Positions 19,814-28,493 of a DNA stretch of 50,063 nucleotides are shown here, piece by piece. Source of the stretch: Nitrospira sp. (GTDB lineage Bacteria > Nitrospirota > Nitrospiria > Nitrospirales > Nitrospiraceae); assembly GCA_013140455.1 (NCBI GenBank), contig JABFSU010000081.1, positions 1 to 50,063 on the forward strand. Direction: 5' to 3'. Both the position numbers and the translations under genes were made by a program. Positions within the stretch are counted from its first letter, which is position 1. The number at the start of each line of letters is the position of its first letter. Under the pieces are notes generated by a model. That model was not told the DNA's origin. It did no database searches and was given only the letters and a program-made list of their open reading frames with translations.

Positions 19814-20434
19814 CTAGCGCTTTCCTGAGCTTGTCGACGGCGGCATGTATTTGATCATCTCATCGGTCAATTCGGCCGCCACATCCTTCAAATTCGGCTT
19901 GAAGAACATGTAACTGCTGGCCTTCTCATGCCTGGCCTTCCAGACTGTCGTTCCGGTCGTGGCGTCGATGAGGCGCATGCTCAGACCGACTCTTCCGACA
20001 TTGTCGCCTTCTTTTCTCGAATATTCCCAGGCATTGATCCGGATCACAAGAAAGGACTCGACATTGAGTGACTTGCCCAGCTTGATCGCCGAGTCCTTGT
20101 CTGATTGGCCGGTCATTTCAAGCCGAGAAAAGTAGAATACCAGCGAGTCAAACGCTTCCTTGGATCCCTGAAAGATATCGGTGACTTGCTCGGCCGGGAC
20201 GACTCGTTCAATTCGCCCGGTCTTGCTGAGCGATCCCGCCAGTACTTCCTGGATATCCTCGCGCGCACTGTCGTATTGGCTGGCCATCGGAGGCAACACC
20301 GCCACCGACTGGGGACGGAACACCTTCGCGCCGGGACCTTCCCACATTTCCTGAAGACCGCCACAACCGGCCAAGGTGAGGACCGCTGCACCGGCAAGAA
20401 GAACATGTCGAAGGGGCTTGTTCAGCAACATCAT
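19814..20434 (-). CDS. Putative lipoprotein, GNA1162/CsgG-like fold
   Basis: A 206-residue lipoprotein: signal peptide ending LTLAGC (Cys24), then a mature domain starting VAVLPPMASQYDSARED. That start, the strands LVIRINAWEY and VGLSMRLIDATTGTTVWKA, and the length fit the family of putative lipoproteins that resemble the periplasmic part of CsgG. Such proteins are thought to assist envelope assembly or secretion, but no function can be fixed here. It follows the outer-membrane barrel gene by 16 bases on the same strand and is probably co-transcribed with it, which suggests the two work in the same compartment. Confidence 0.75.
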   Translation of the reverse strand: MMLLNKPLRHVLLAGAAVLTLAGCGGLQEMWEGPGAKVFRPQSVAVLPPMASQYDSAREDIQEVLAGSLSKTGRIERVVPAEQVTDIFQGSKEAFDSLVFYFSRLEMTGQSDKDSAIKLGKSLNVESFLVIRINAWEYSRKEGDNVGRVGLSMRLIDATTGTTVWKARHEKASSYMFFKPNLKDVAAELTDEMIKYMPPSTSSGKR

Positions 20435-20450
20435 AATTCTCAGTATACCA

Positions 20451-21557
20451 TTAGAATGTCAAAGAGACAGAGCCTGATGCCAATGCCCCACGCTCACGGA
20501 AGTCATACCCGCCTCCGATATCGACTCTGAGGGCAAAGACCCGTAGGCCAATCCCTGCAGTGGGGGTAATCGTTGAGGCAGCGTCTTGAACGTTCTTGAA
20601 GGCCCCTGCGCGCAAAGAAAGAAATTCATTCAAGATAGTCTGCTCCGCGCCAACGCTGAGCACCTGGCTCCTGATCCCTGGGACAAAGGTCTTATTCGAG
20701 GTCACATCCATATCGGCGGTTAACGTCAACGACGAGTAGGGGTTGACGGCGACGCCGCCTCGTACCTGAGGCAACATCTTGTATTTGGTTCCGTCCGGGG
20801 CATCGAATTCCGGTTGGGTCAGGTCCTTCGCGACGACTCCGAGCCGCAACCAGGAGGCGGGGCGGTAGATTGCGCCGACATCGACGCTGAACGCCGATGA
20901 GAGTTTGGCTTTGCCCAGGCTATCGGTGAGGGTGACGTCTTGACCACCCGTGACGCTAGCCGATCCCGCATAGGCAGCCCCCTGAATTGCCTTGGCTGTG
21001 ACACCAATTGCAAAGGTCTTGTCGGCAAAGGCGTAGGCGTAAGAGAAAGCGGCTTGCCTTGCCTCTAGCCCTCGCAAGAGAAATGCGCCCTGGACGTTCC
21101 CGCCAACCTGACGGAACCGATTGTTCGGATCGACAAACGCGCCCCCCGTGGCCACATCAGAAATATTGAACCCAAAAGCGTGTTCACCGAAATGTCCTTT
21201 GAAGTAGAGTCCGCCGGCTGCCGCAGCGGATATGGTCCCGCCATTGATGCGATCAGCTAGTCCTTGAGCCGCAGCCGCATTGCCGGGCGTAAAATTCTTG
21301 ATGTCATCCAAGGTTTGACGGACTCCCAGCCGGTCAACTCCCTGTCCTGATGCCTGAATCCGAATATCCACGGTCTGCGTCATGGCCAGGCCGGCCGGAT
21401 TCCAATAGGTAGCGAGGGCGTCTGTCGTAATTGCCACTCCAGCGCCACCCATGCCGACGGCCCGTGGGCCGACCACGACAAATTCACCGGCCAGGACCTG
21501 ATTCGAAATAAGCACGAGGGCCGCCAACCCAAAAGTGCGAATAAATAAATGTTTCAT
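20451..21557 (-). CDS. Outer-membrane beta-barrel protein, TraF/PorV-like
   Basis: A 368-residue exported protein. A signal peptide (KHLFIRTFGLAALVLISN to VLAGEF) precedes a start typical of PorV/TraF-like barrels: VVGPRAVGMGGAGVAITTDALATYWNPAGLA. The rest alternates in short amphipathic strands and ends in SVSLTF, with the terminal Phe recognised by the barrel-assembly machinery. The ATG at 21557 is chosen over 21572 because GAGGTAAGG lies just before it. A good promoter sits upstream at the end of lolD. What it transports or anchors is unknown. The lipoprotein gene follows it directly. Confidence 0.75.
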   Translation of the reverse strand: MKHLFIRTFGLAALVLISNQVLAGEFVVVGPRAVGMGGAGVAITTDALATYWNPAGLAMTQTVDIRIQASGQGVDRLGVRQTLDDIKNFTPGNAAAAQGLADRINGGTISAAAAGGLYFKGHFGEHAFGFNISDVATGGAFVDPNNRFRQVGGNVQGAFLLRGLEARQAAFSYAYAFADKTFAIGVTAKAIQGAAYAGSASVTGGQDVTLTDSLGKAKLSSAFSVDVGAIYRPASWLRLGVVAKDLTQPEFDAPDGTKYKMLPQVRGGVAVNPYSSLTLTADMDVTSNKTFVPGIRSQVLSVGAEQTILNEFLSLRAGAFKNVQDAASTITPTAGIGLRVFALRVDIGGGYDFRERGALASGSVSLTF

Positions 21558-21602
21558 AGCCTTACCTCGCATGAAGCTCGAAAGGACTCCGTAATATTTT
21601 GC

Positions 21603-21631
21603 AGTCTAGGGATCTCGACCACATCCGTCAA
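21603..21631 (-). promoter_or_regulatory. Sigma-70-type promoter for the outer-membrane protein gene
   Basis: On the minus strand TTGACG (21631-21626), a 17-base spacer and TAGACT (21608-21603) lie about 45 bases before the barrel gene start. This suggests the barrel and lipoprotein genes can be transcribed separately from the lnt-lolD block upstream. Confidence 0.5.
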
Positions 21632-21634
21632 GAC

Positions 21635-22339
21635 TTAGACGATCATTCCGTCTTGCATGTGAATGATGCGGTCGGACTGGGCGGAGAGCTTGTCGTTGTG
21701 GGTCACAATCACGAAGGTGGTTTTGCGGGTCCGGTTCAAATCCCGAAGCAGGCCGAAGAGAGATTCACCTGTATGCGTGTCCAGATTTCCGGTCGGTTCG
21801 TCGGCCAGCACGAGGTCGGGTTTCTGCAAGAGCGCCCGGGCCACTGCGACCCGCTGCTGTTCGCCGCCGGAGAGTTCACCAGGCTTGTGGTGGAGCCGTT
21901 GTCCTAACCCGACTTCCTGCAGCAAGGTCGTGGCTTCCTGCTCGACTTCCTCGAGCGGACGCCGCTGGATGAGCGCCGGCATACAGGCGTTTTCCAGCGC
22001 AGTGAATTCGGGCAACAGATGGTGAAATTGAAAGACAAAGCCGATGCGGCGGTTGCGGAATTCGGCCTGCTGCGCTTCGGACATCTGGAAGAGATCCTGA
22101 TTGTCGAAGTAGACGGTTCCTTTGGTCGGCCGGTCGAGCATGCCCATGATATGGAGCATGGTGCTTTTCCCCGCGCCCGATGCCCCGACAACCGCCACCA
22201 TTTGCCCGCGAGGAATTTCCAGATCGATCCCTTTGAGCACAGTAAGTTCCTGTGAACCCATGGTGAAGGATTTGTGGAGGTCCGTTATACGGATCATCGG
22301 ATAGTTCTCGCCGGTCATTGGTGTAGGCGTGGTGCTCAT
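21635..22339 (-). CDS. lolD: Lipoprotein-releasing ABC transporter, ATP-binding subunit
   Basis: Powers release of mature lipoproteins from the inner membrane toward the outer membrane. The 234-residue ATPase has Walker A GASGAGKS, the signature LSGGEQQR, Walker B LVLADEPTGNLD and the switch His in VIVTHN. It belongs to the MacB/LolD type, and its coupling to a LolC/E gene makes LolD the best call. The ATG overlaps the lolC/E stop codon. In-frame ATGs at 22318 and 22297 would give shorter N termini; the first extends 14 residues beyond the usual MIRI-like start, so the true start may be internal. Confidence 0.93.
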   Translation of the reverse strand: MSTTPTPMTGENYPMIRITDLHKSFTMGSQELTVLKGIDLEIPRGQMVAVVGASGAGKSTMLHIMGMLDRPTKGTVYFDNQDLFQMSEAQQAEFRNRRIGFVFQFHHLLPEFTALENACMPALIQRRPLEEVEQEATTLLQEVGLGQRLHHKPGELSGGEQQRVAVARALLQKPDLVLADEPTGNLDTHTGESLFGLLRDLNRTRKTTFVIVTHNDKLSAQSDRIIHMQDGMIV

Positions 22340-23613
22340 TCGTAGCGCAGAGCCGCGACCGGTTCGAGTTTGGCTGCCTGGAGCGACGGGTAGACGGTCG
22401 CGGCAAAGCTGATGAGGATGGCGGAGCCGGCCACGAGGAGTACATCGAGCGCCTGAACGTGGACGGGAATTCTGGAGATGTAATAGACGGTCGGGTCAAA
22501 CGTCCAAAAGGTCTGGATCAACCAGAGGAAGGCGTAGCCCAAGGGGATGCCGATGGCCGTGCCGCTGAAGCCGATGATGAGGCCGTTCAGCATGAAAATG
22601 CGCCGGATGCTTTTCCTTGTGGCCCCCATGGCTTTTAGAATTGCGATCTCTTTTTGCTTCTCCGTCACGATCATTGTGAGCGTGCTGACGATATTGAATG
22701 AAGCGACAATGGTGATCAGGACCAGCAGGAGGAACATCATGGTCTTTTCCAACTTCAGTGCTGAAAAGAGATTGCGGTTCATCTGCATCCAATCTCTGGC
22801 ACCATACACAAATCCCAGCGAGCCTTCGATGTTGTGGGCGATGTCGTTCGCACGAAAGACGTCGGTCACTTTGACTTCGATCCCGGAGACGGTCGCCCCC
22901 ATATTGAAGAATTTCTGGGCCTCGGCAAGATCAATATAGGCCAGCGATGAATCGTATTCGTACATGCCGGAGTGAAAGAGGCCGACGACGGCAAAGGTGC
23001 GTATCTTGGGAACCATGCCCATAGCGCTGATCGGGCCGACGGGCGAGACCACGTTGACCGTGTCGCCCACGAAGACCCCGAGGCGCATGGCCAGTTCCTT
23101 CCCGAGAATGATTCCCGGTTTCTCCGTTTCGACGGCTGGACCGGTGGGGTCATCGGCCGGCGATTGCTTGACCTTCACTGGTTTGCTCAGGTCGGATAGC
23201 TCGCCGGTTCCGAGGTTCTTGGCAAGTTCGGTGACATGCCCTTCCCGCTGGGGATCAATGCCGCGGAGCACGATGCCTTGGACGCCATTGGGCGTCGTCA
23301 GCAGGACCTGCTTGAGGACAAACGGAGTGGCGGCCACGACATCTTGGACGGCTTCAATCTGCTTCGTGGTCGGTTCGTAGTCGGACATGCCGTCTTTCAT
23401 CCGGTCCTGCACAATGATATGGGCCGTGGTACCAAGAATTTTAGCCTGAATGTCCTCTTTGAAGCCGGTCATGATGCCGACGGTCCCGATCAGGGCTGCC
23501 ACGCCGAGGGTAATCCCGGCGATCGAGACGAACGTGTTGAGCGAGATCGTACGGTTCCGCCGCTTGGCGCGGAGATAGCGGAGGCCGACAAAGATTTCAT
23601 ACGGCATCGACAT
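22336..23613 (-). CDS. lolC: Lipoprotein-releasing ABC transporter, permease subunit LolC/E
   Basis: The membrane subunit that extracts lipoproteins. At 425 residues it has one N-terminal helix (about 25-48, beginning FVSIAGITLGVAALIG), a large periplasmic domain, and three C-terminal helices with the FtsX-type segment KQKEIAILKAMGATRKSIRRIF. Only one permease gene is present, so this may be the hybrid LolF-type arrangement in which one protein replaces both LolC and LolE. I cannot exclude a second copy elsewhere. It starts seven bases after lysS and overlaps lolD. Likely clients encoded nearby are the LysM, RlpA and TPR lipoproteins. Confidence 0.92.
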   Translation of the reverse strand: MSMPYEIFVGLRYLRAKRRNRTISLNTFVSIAGITLGVAALIGTVGIMTGFKEDIQAKILGTTAHIIVQDRMKDGMSDYEPTTKQIEAVQDVVAATPFVLKQVLLTTPNGVQGIVLRGIDPQREGHVTELAKNLGTGELSDLSKPVKVKQSPADDPTGPAVETEKPGIILGKELAMRLGVFVGDTVNVVSPVGPISAMGMVPKIRTFAVVGLFHSGMYEYDSSLAYIDLAEAQKFFNMGATVSGIEVKVTDVFRANDIAHNIEGSLGFVYGARDWMQMNRNLFSALKLEKTMMFLLLVLITIVASFNIVSTLTMIVTEKQKEIAILKAMGATRKSIRRIFMLNGLIIGFSGTAIGIPLGYAFLWLIQTFWTFDPTVYYISRIPVHVQALDVLLVAGSAILISFAATVYPSLQAAKLEPVAALRYE

Positions 23614-23619
23614 GGGCGA

Positions 23620-25101
23620 TTATTTCTCCGGCCGGAGTTGAGGAAACAGGACCACATCGCGGATCGAGGCCTGGTTGGTGAACAGCATGATCAAACGGTC
23701 GATGCCGATGCCTTCGCCGGCGGTGGGCGGCATGCCGTATTCCAATGCGCGCAAGAAATCCTCATCGACGAGATGCGCTTCTTCATCGCCGGCTTCGCGT
23801 TGGGCGGCCTGGCCCTCGAACCGTTCCCGTTGGTCGAGCGGATCGTTCAACTCGGAGAACGCATTCGCGATTTCCCGTCCAGCGATATAGAGCTCAAACC
23901 GGTCGGTGAGCGCGGGATTGGAATCTTTCCGCCGCGCGAGAGGAGAGATTTCGATCGGGTAGTCGGTGATGAAGGTCGGCTGAATGAGATTCGGCTCGAC
24001 CGTTTCCTCGAAGATCTCGTTCACAATATTGAAGAGCGTGGCCTTGGGATCGACCTGGATGCCGAGTGATTTCGCCGCGGCCGCGGCTTTCTCGCGATCT
24101 TGCAGGACGGAAGGATCCAGCTTGTTCACTTCCAGAATGGACTGGTGGTAGGACCAGCGCCGCCAGGGTGGCGTGAGGGTAATCTCTTTGCCCTGATACT
24201 CGATGACGGTTTTACCGAGCAACTGCTGAGCCAGGCAGGAGACCATGTCTTCGGTCAGCACGATCAAGTCCTGATAGTCCGCATAGGAGACGTAGAACTC
24301 CAGCATCGTGAATTCGGGGTTATGAATCGTCGAGATGCCTTCATTGCGGAAGTTGCGATTAATTTCGAATACACGGGGAAAGCCGCCCACGATGAGCCGT
24401 TTAAGGTATAACTCCGGCGCGATGCGCAAATAGAGATCGATGCCGAGCGCGTTATGATGGGTCACAAAGGGTTTCGCCGTCGCGCCGCCGGGGATCGGGT
24501 GCATCATCGGAGTTTCGACTTCCAGGAATCCGCGCTCGATCAGGTATGACCGGATGCCTGCAATAATTTTGCTGCGGATGGCGAAGATGCTGTGGACGTC
24601 GGGATTCGCAATCAAATCGACGTAGCGCTGTCGGTAGCGCGTTTCGACGTCGGTGAGCCCGTGCCACTTTTCAGGCAACGGCCGAAGGGCCTTGCTCAAG
24701 AACGTGAGTTCCCGGACTTCCACGGTGAATTCATTGGTCTTGGTGCGGAAGAGTATGCCGGTGACTCCGATCCAATCGCCCAGATCGAGCTGTTCCGTCA
24801 CCATATAAGACTGTTCGGTGAGGAGATCTTTCTTGAGATAGACCTGTAAGCGATCTGCGCCGTCCTGTATGACTGCAAAGCCGGCTTTCCCGAACCGGCG
24901 TAAAGCGACCACGCGGCCGGCGAAGGTGCAGCCGATCTTTTCCTCTTCCAGGACCTCCTTGGATTTTTCAGCATGCAATTTGATCAGCTGTCCGGCGCGG
25001 TCTTTGACTTCGAATCGAGTGCCGTAGGGAGCCACACCACCCGCGCGCAGCTGGTCGAGCTTCTTGATGCGTTGCTGTCGTTGTTCGTTCAATTCATCCA
25101 T
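23620..25101 (-). CDS. lysS: Lysyl-tRNA synthetase, class II
   Basis: Charges tRNA-Lys. The 493-residue protein has the N-terminal OB-fold anticodon-binding domain (about 55-150) and the class II core. The core shows motif 2 FRNEGISTIHNPEFTMLEFY (about 250-270) and motif 3 GEGIGIDRLIML near the C terminus. The length is normal and nothing appears broken. It lies 17 bases after prfB, with lolC/E following after six bases. The prfB-lysS neighbourhood is common in bacteria. Confidence 0.96.
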   Translation of the reverse strand: MDELNEQRQQRIKKLDQLRAGGVAPYGTRFEVKDRAGQLIKLHAEKSKEVLEEEKIGCTFAGRVVALRRFGKAGFAVIQDGADRLQVYLKKDLLTEQSYMVTEQLDLGDWIGVTGILFRTKTNEFTVEVRELTFLSKALRPLPEKWHGLTDVETRYRQRYVDLIANPDVHSIFAIRSKIIAGIRSYLIERGFLEVETPMMHPIPGGATAKPFVTHHNALGIDLYLRIAPELYLKRLIVGGFPRVFEINRNFRNEGISTIHNPEFTMLEFYVSYADYQDLIVLTEDMVSCLAQQLLGKTVIEYQGKEITLTPPWRRWSYHQSILEVNKLDPSVLQDREKAAAAAKSLGIQVDPKATLFNIVNEIFEETVEPNLIQPTFITDYPIEISPLARRKDSNPALTDRFELYIAGREIANAFSELNDPLDQRERFEGQAAQREAGDEEAHLVDEDFLRALEYGMPPTAGEGIGIDRLIMLFTNQASIRDVVLFPQLRPEK

Positions 25102-25118
25102 GGTCGTTCCGTGTCCTG

Positions 25119-26259
25119 TTAATCCTCATCCGTGCCGGCCGTGGTCGGGGCGAGGAGCGCTCCGGCCATTTTCTTCTTCAGATACGCTTCAATAAATGTG
25201 TCCAGATCGCCATCCATGACCGCCGCCACGTTTCCGGTTTCATGGGCAGTCCGGTGGTCTTTGACCATTTGATAGGGCTGGAACACATAGGAGCGGATCT
25301 GACTGCCCCAGCCGATTTCTTTCTTTTCGCCGACGATGGCGTTGAATTCCGCCTCTTTCTTTTTCTGCTCCACCTCGAAGAGACGGGCTTTCAAAATCTT
25401 CATCGCGCCGTTGCGGTTCTGGAGCTGCGAGCGCTCGTTCTGACATTGCACGACGATGTTGGTGGGAAGGTGCGTAATCCGGATCGCCGTCTCAACCTTG
25501 TTCACGTTCTGGCCGCCGGCGCCGCCGGCTCGAAAGGTATCGATTCTCAGATCTTTGTCGTCGATGACGACATCAATGTCCTCATTGAGCTCCGGATAGA
25601 CGAAGACCGAGGCAAAGGAAGTATGGCGACGCTTGTTGGCATCAAAGGGGGAGATCCGCACCAGGCGATGCACGCCGGCTTCAGCCTTCAAATACCCGTA
25701 GGCATAAGGACCGGTCACGGAGATCGTCACGCTCTTGATGCCCGCTTCGTCGCCATGGAGTAGATCCAATGTTTCCACTTTGAATTTTTTGGTCTCAGCC
25801 CATCGGACATACATGCGCAGGAGCATCTGCGCCCAATCCTGTGACTCCGTGCCTCCGGCGCCGGGATGAATGGCCATGATCGCATTGTTCGAATCAAGTT
25901 CTCCGGAGAGGAGCATCTCGACACGGAGCGTGGCCAGCGTGGTTTCAAGCCGGTGAAGCTCGGTCGTCAGTTCCTGTTCAAGGGAGGTATCCGGGCTTTC
26001 TTCCGCCAGCTCCAGCATGGCCTGAAGATCGCCGAGTTTCGCCTCGATCTCACGCCATTGGATGAGTTCGCGCTCAAGCGTGACTTTTTTTCTGCTGGTC
26101 GATGCGGCTGATTTGGTGTCGTTCCAGAATGTCGGGACGCCCATCTTGGCTTCGAGCTCTTCGAGCTCAGCGGTCATGCGAGCGAGGTCAAAGATGCCCC
26201 CGTAGTTCCGAGACCTGCACTCCGACTGTCTGCACGCGACTCCGCACCTCGTCTAACAT
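25119..26259 (-). CDS. prfB: Peptide chain release factor 2, with programmed frameshift
   Basis: Ends translation at UGA and UAA codons. The gene is read in two frames. A 23-codon first frame starts at ATG 26259 after an AAAGGA ribosome site and stops at TGA 26190-26188. The ribosome is expected to slip +1 on CTT and continue as Asp-Leu-Ala-Arg-Met into the 352-codon main frame, giving about 379 residues. RF2 identity is shown by the SPF anticodon-like tripeptide ([11 protein letters not shown]) and the catalytic GGQ ([13 protein letters not shown]). A gene finder without frameshifting would start wrongly at 26177. It lies between lnt and lysS. Confidence 0.95.
26187..26202 (-). promoter_or_regulatory. 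prfB +1 frameshift signal
   Basis: The minus strand reads CGGGGGCATCTTTGAC. A Shine-Dalgarno-like GGGGG lies three bases before the slippery CTT, followed by the in-frame TGA and C. This is the known RF2 autoregulation signal: slow termination at UGA when RF2 is scarce favours slipping and more RF2. It differs only slightly from the E. coli form. Confidence 0.93.
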
Positions 26260-26277
26260 GACTCGTGTCCTTTCGAC

Positions 26278-26495
26278 TTACACAGGGGTGATGGCGGTGG
26301 TGCCATAGGCTGACTCCTTAGGCCGGAGCAGACTGATCAGGCACAAACGAACACAACGTACCACACAGCGGCAGACAAGCACAGGCTTGCTTATACCGGG
26401 GTGATGGCGGTGGTGCCGTGAACCGGCTCCTTCGGCCGGAGCAGACTGATCAGGCACAACAGCGCGCAGATTACCACACAGCCGTAGGCAAACAC
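26278..26495 (-). repeat. Diverged direct duplication of the lnt 3' end
   Basis: The last ~105 bases of lnt (26391-26495) recur at 26278-26382, offset by 113 bases. The core GGGGTGATGGCGGTGGTGCC is identical in both, and CCGGAGCAGACTGATCAGGC also matches exactly. The copy would encode LCLISLLRPKESAYGTTAIT against LCLISLLRPKEPVHGTTAIT in Lnt, but it lies out of frame with lnt. It is a tandem remnant between lnt and prfB. Confidence 0.85.
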
Positions 26496-28019
26496 ATCCC
26501 CGTACCGGCTGTAGAATGTGTGCGGTTGCCAGACCGGAATCGTCGCCTGAACCGCTTCTTCTGTAAAGAGTCCGGTGGTGTGCAGGATTCGTCCGTAGGG
26601 GTCGATGGCGCCGGTGATCCCGGTGTTGGCGGATCGTGCAAAGGCCAGATGATTTTCTACCGAGCGGAAGACCACCATGGAAAAATGCTGCGCGGGTGCC
26701 GATGAGTTTCCGAACCATCCGTCGTTGGTGATGGTCACCAGAAATTCAGCGCCGTTGACCGCGAGCTGCCGGACCAGATCCGGAAAGATGACTTCATAAC
26801 AAATGGCCACGCCGAACTTCAGGGGGCGTGACGGAACGGAGGTCCCGTCCTCCCGGATCGTCGCCTTCGGGGTCAGCGACAGCGTGGTTCCACCTGGACC
26901 AGCCTCAAAGTCGCCGATGCCTTCAACCAGCTTATCGAGAAAAAACAGCAACGATGACTTCAGCGGAATATATTCCCCGAACGGGACCAAATGATGCTTG
27001 TCGTACCGCCCGAGGATCGTTCCATCGGCCGACAAGAGATAGGCACTGTTCAATAAGTAGGGACGGCGATCCGGATAAAAGCGGAGCGCCGGACTGCCGA
27101 ACAGGATCGGGGCTTTGGCCCGGTCGGCCAGGGCCATGAGTTGGAGCTGATAGTCTTTCTCCCGCTCGAATATGAATGGCGTGGCGGCTTCGGGCCAGAC
27201 GATCAAGTCGGTAGCGCTACCGAACTGGTTGGTGAGGCGGTCGAATCGCTGCATGGTCTCGTCGCGAAACGCGATGTCCCACTTTACGGCTTGTTCAATG
27301 TTAGGTTGTACCAATCCTACGGTGATGGTGCCCTTGGGCGGTATGAGGGTAGATCCGGTCAGGAGCGAATCGCCGTATCCGTACGTCAGCACCATGAGCA
27401 GGGTGGTGATGGTGACCAGTTCCCACGGGAGCTTCCTCGGGTGAAATCCGCGAAAAAATGGCATCAGCCAGAGGAACAACTCTGCAAGCGTGAGGTTCAC
27501 CAGGATAATCAGGAAAGAGACGCCGTAGACACCCAGATGGTCGGCGACTTGAATCAGTTCAAGCTCGCGATACTGGGAGTATCCCAACAAGCTCCAGGGG
27601 AATCCGGAAAAGGCATAGGTTCGCAGGAGTTCGAGCGAGACCCACACACAGGGAGAGAAAATAATTCCGTACCGTGGTAAGAATTCACGTAACCAGACGA
27701 CGCTCCAGCTATAGATTCCGACGTAGAGTCCGAGATAGGCAGTGAGCAGGAGCAAGATGGCGTAGCTCACGGGAAGAGGGACTTTTCCATAGGTGGTCAT
27801 CGCGGTGACGACCCAGGCCATAATTCCGGTGAATCCAATAGTTCCCGTCAGGCATCCAATCCAAAAGGCGCGCCGTCTCGTAGACGAGTCCAGGGCAATA
27901 TGGAGGGGGATCATGGCGATCCATGCGAGGAGACCCAGATCAAATTTCGGGAAGCACAACGGGAGCAGGAGGCCGCTTATGCAGGCAAGAATGAGCTGGC
28001 GCGCACGCATTCGATCCAT
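26391..28019 (-). CDS. lnt: Apolipoprotein N-acyltransferase
   Basis: Adds the third acyl chain to lipoproteins in the inner membrane, the last maturation step before Lol export. From ATG 28019 the product is 542 residues: about six N-terminal membrane helices, a nitrilase-fold periplasmic domain, and one C-terminal helix. The catalytic triad is visible as Glu277 (VWPEAATPF), Lys341 (GRYDKHHLVPFGEY) and Cys407 (VAICYEVIFP). The open frame extends to 28076, but that part crosses the divergent gene's control region and lacks a ribosome site. No ribosome site is seen at 28019 either; the likely promoter sits so close that the mRNA may be leaderless. Confidence 0.93.
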   Translation of the reverse strand: MDRMRARQLILACISGLLLPLCFPKFDLGLLAWIAMIPLHIALDSSTRRRAFWIGCLTGTIGFTGIMAWVVTAMTTYGKVPLPVSYAILLLLTAYLGLYVGIYSWSVVWLREFLPRYGIIFSPCVWVSLELLRTYAFSGFPWSLLGYSQYRELELIQVADHLGVYGVSFLIILVNLTLAELFLWLMPFFRGFHPRKLPWELVTITTLLMVLTYGYGDSLLTGSTLIPPKGTITVGLVQPNIEQAVKWDIAFRDETMQRFDRLTNQFGSATDLIVWPEAATPFIFEREKDYQLQLMALADRAKAPILFGSPALRFYPDRRPYLLNSAYLLSADGTILGRYDKHHLVPFGEYIPLKSSLLFFLDKLVEGIGDFEAGPGGTTLSLTPKATIREDGTSVPSRPLKFGVAICYEVIFPDLVRQLAVNGAEFLVTITNDGWFGNSSAPAQHFSMVVFRSVENHLAFARSANTGITGAIDPYGRILHTTGLFTEEAVQATIPVWQPHTFYSRYGDVFAYGCVVICALLCLISLLRPKEPVHGTTAITPV

Positions 28020-28027
28020 CGTGCGGT

Positions 28028-28056
28028 ACCATAACGAAAGCGATTTCGACTTGCAA
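28028..28056 (-). promoter_or_regulatory. Promoter for lnt, possibly leaderless
   Basis: On the minus strand TTGCAA (28056-28051), a 17-base spacer and TATGGT (28033-28028) precede ATG 28019 by eight bases. Transcription would then begin one to three bases before the ATG, leaving no room for a ribosome site. Confidence 0.45.
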
Positions 28057-28101
28057 GGAATCGATAGAAGGAGCAAATTGCTGAATCGGAGGGGTGTGAA
28101 G

Positions 28102-28467
28102 ATGTGGGTTTTGCTGACGGTGCTCGTTGCCAGTCTGGCGGCGAATGTTCCGGCCCACGCTGATGAGTCTCACTCACTTGGAGACCGGATCTCCGGGAAG
28201 CTCATTCGAGGTATCGTGAATCTCTCGACCGGATGGATAGAAGTCCCGCGGCAGATCTATGAAGTCGGGACTCATGAGGGTTGGGTGCGTGGTCTGCTAC
28301 GCGGTCCGTTCGACGGAATCGGAATGTTTTTCGCACGCACCGTGGCCGGCGTTGTGGAAACGGCCACATTCCCGGTTCCGCTGCCGACCTATAAGCCCTT
28401 GTTGACGCCGGCGTATGCGTGGGAATCCGAGCATCCCTCCGACGTATTGGCGGCTGACAGCAAGTAA
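28102..28467 (+). CDS. Exosortase-associated protein, TIGR04073-like
   Basis: A 121-residue exported protein. The signal peptide (MWVLLTVLVASLAANVPAHA) is followed by GDRISGKLIRGIVNLSTGW, IEVPRQIYEV, a Gly-rich middle (EGWVRGLLRGPFDGIGM), and GVVETATFPVPLP. This arrangement matches what I recall of the TIGR04073 family found in bacteria with exosortase/PEP-CTERM systems. Its biochemical role is not known to me. The start has GGAGGGG about eight bases upstream, and the larger in-frame opening from 27793 overlaps lnt and is rejected. The next small gene follows after 26 bases. Confidence 0.8.
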   Translation: MWVLLTVLVASLAANVPAHADESHSLGDRISGKLIRGIVNLSTGWIEVPRQIYEVGTHEGWVRGLLRGPFDGIGMFFARTVAGVVETATFPVPLPTYKPLLTPAYAWESEHPSDVLAADSK

Positions 28468-28493
28468 ACACAGAACATATTCGAAGGGAGTCT

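Noticed and set aside
26278..26718. A 146-codon frame overlapping the lnt end as a separate gene
   Set aside because: Most of it is the wrong frame of lnt; only the last ~35 codons resemble Lnt, and those come from the duplicated tail.
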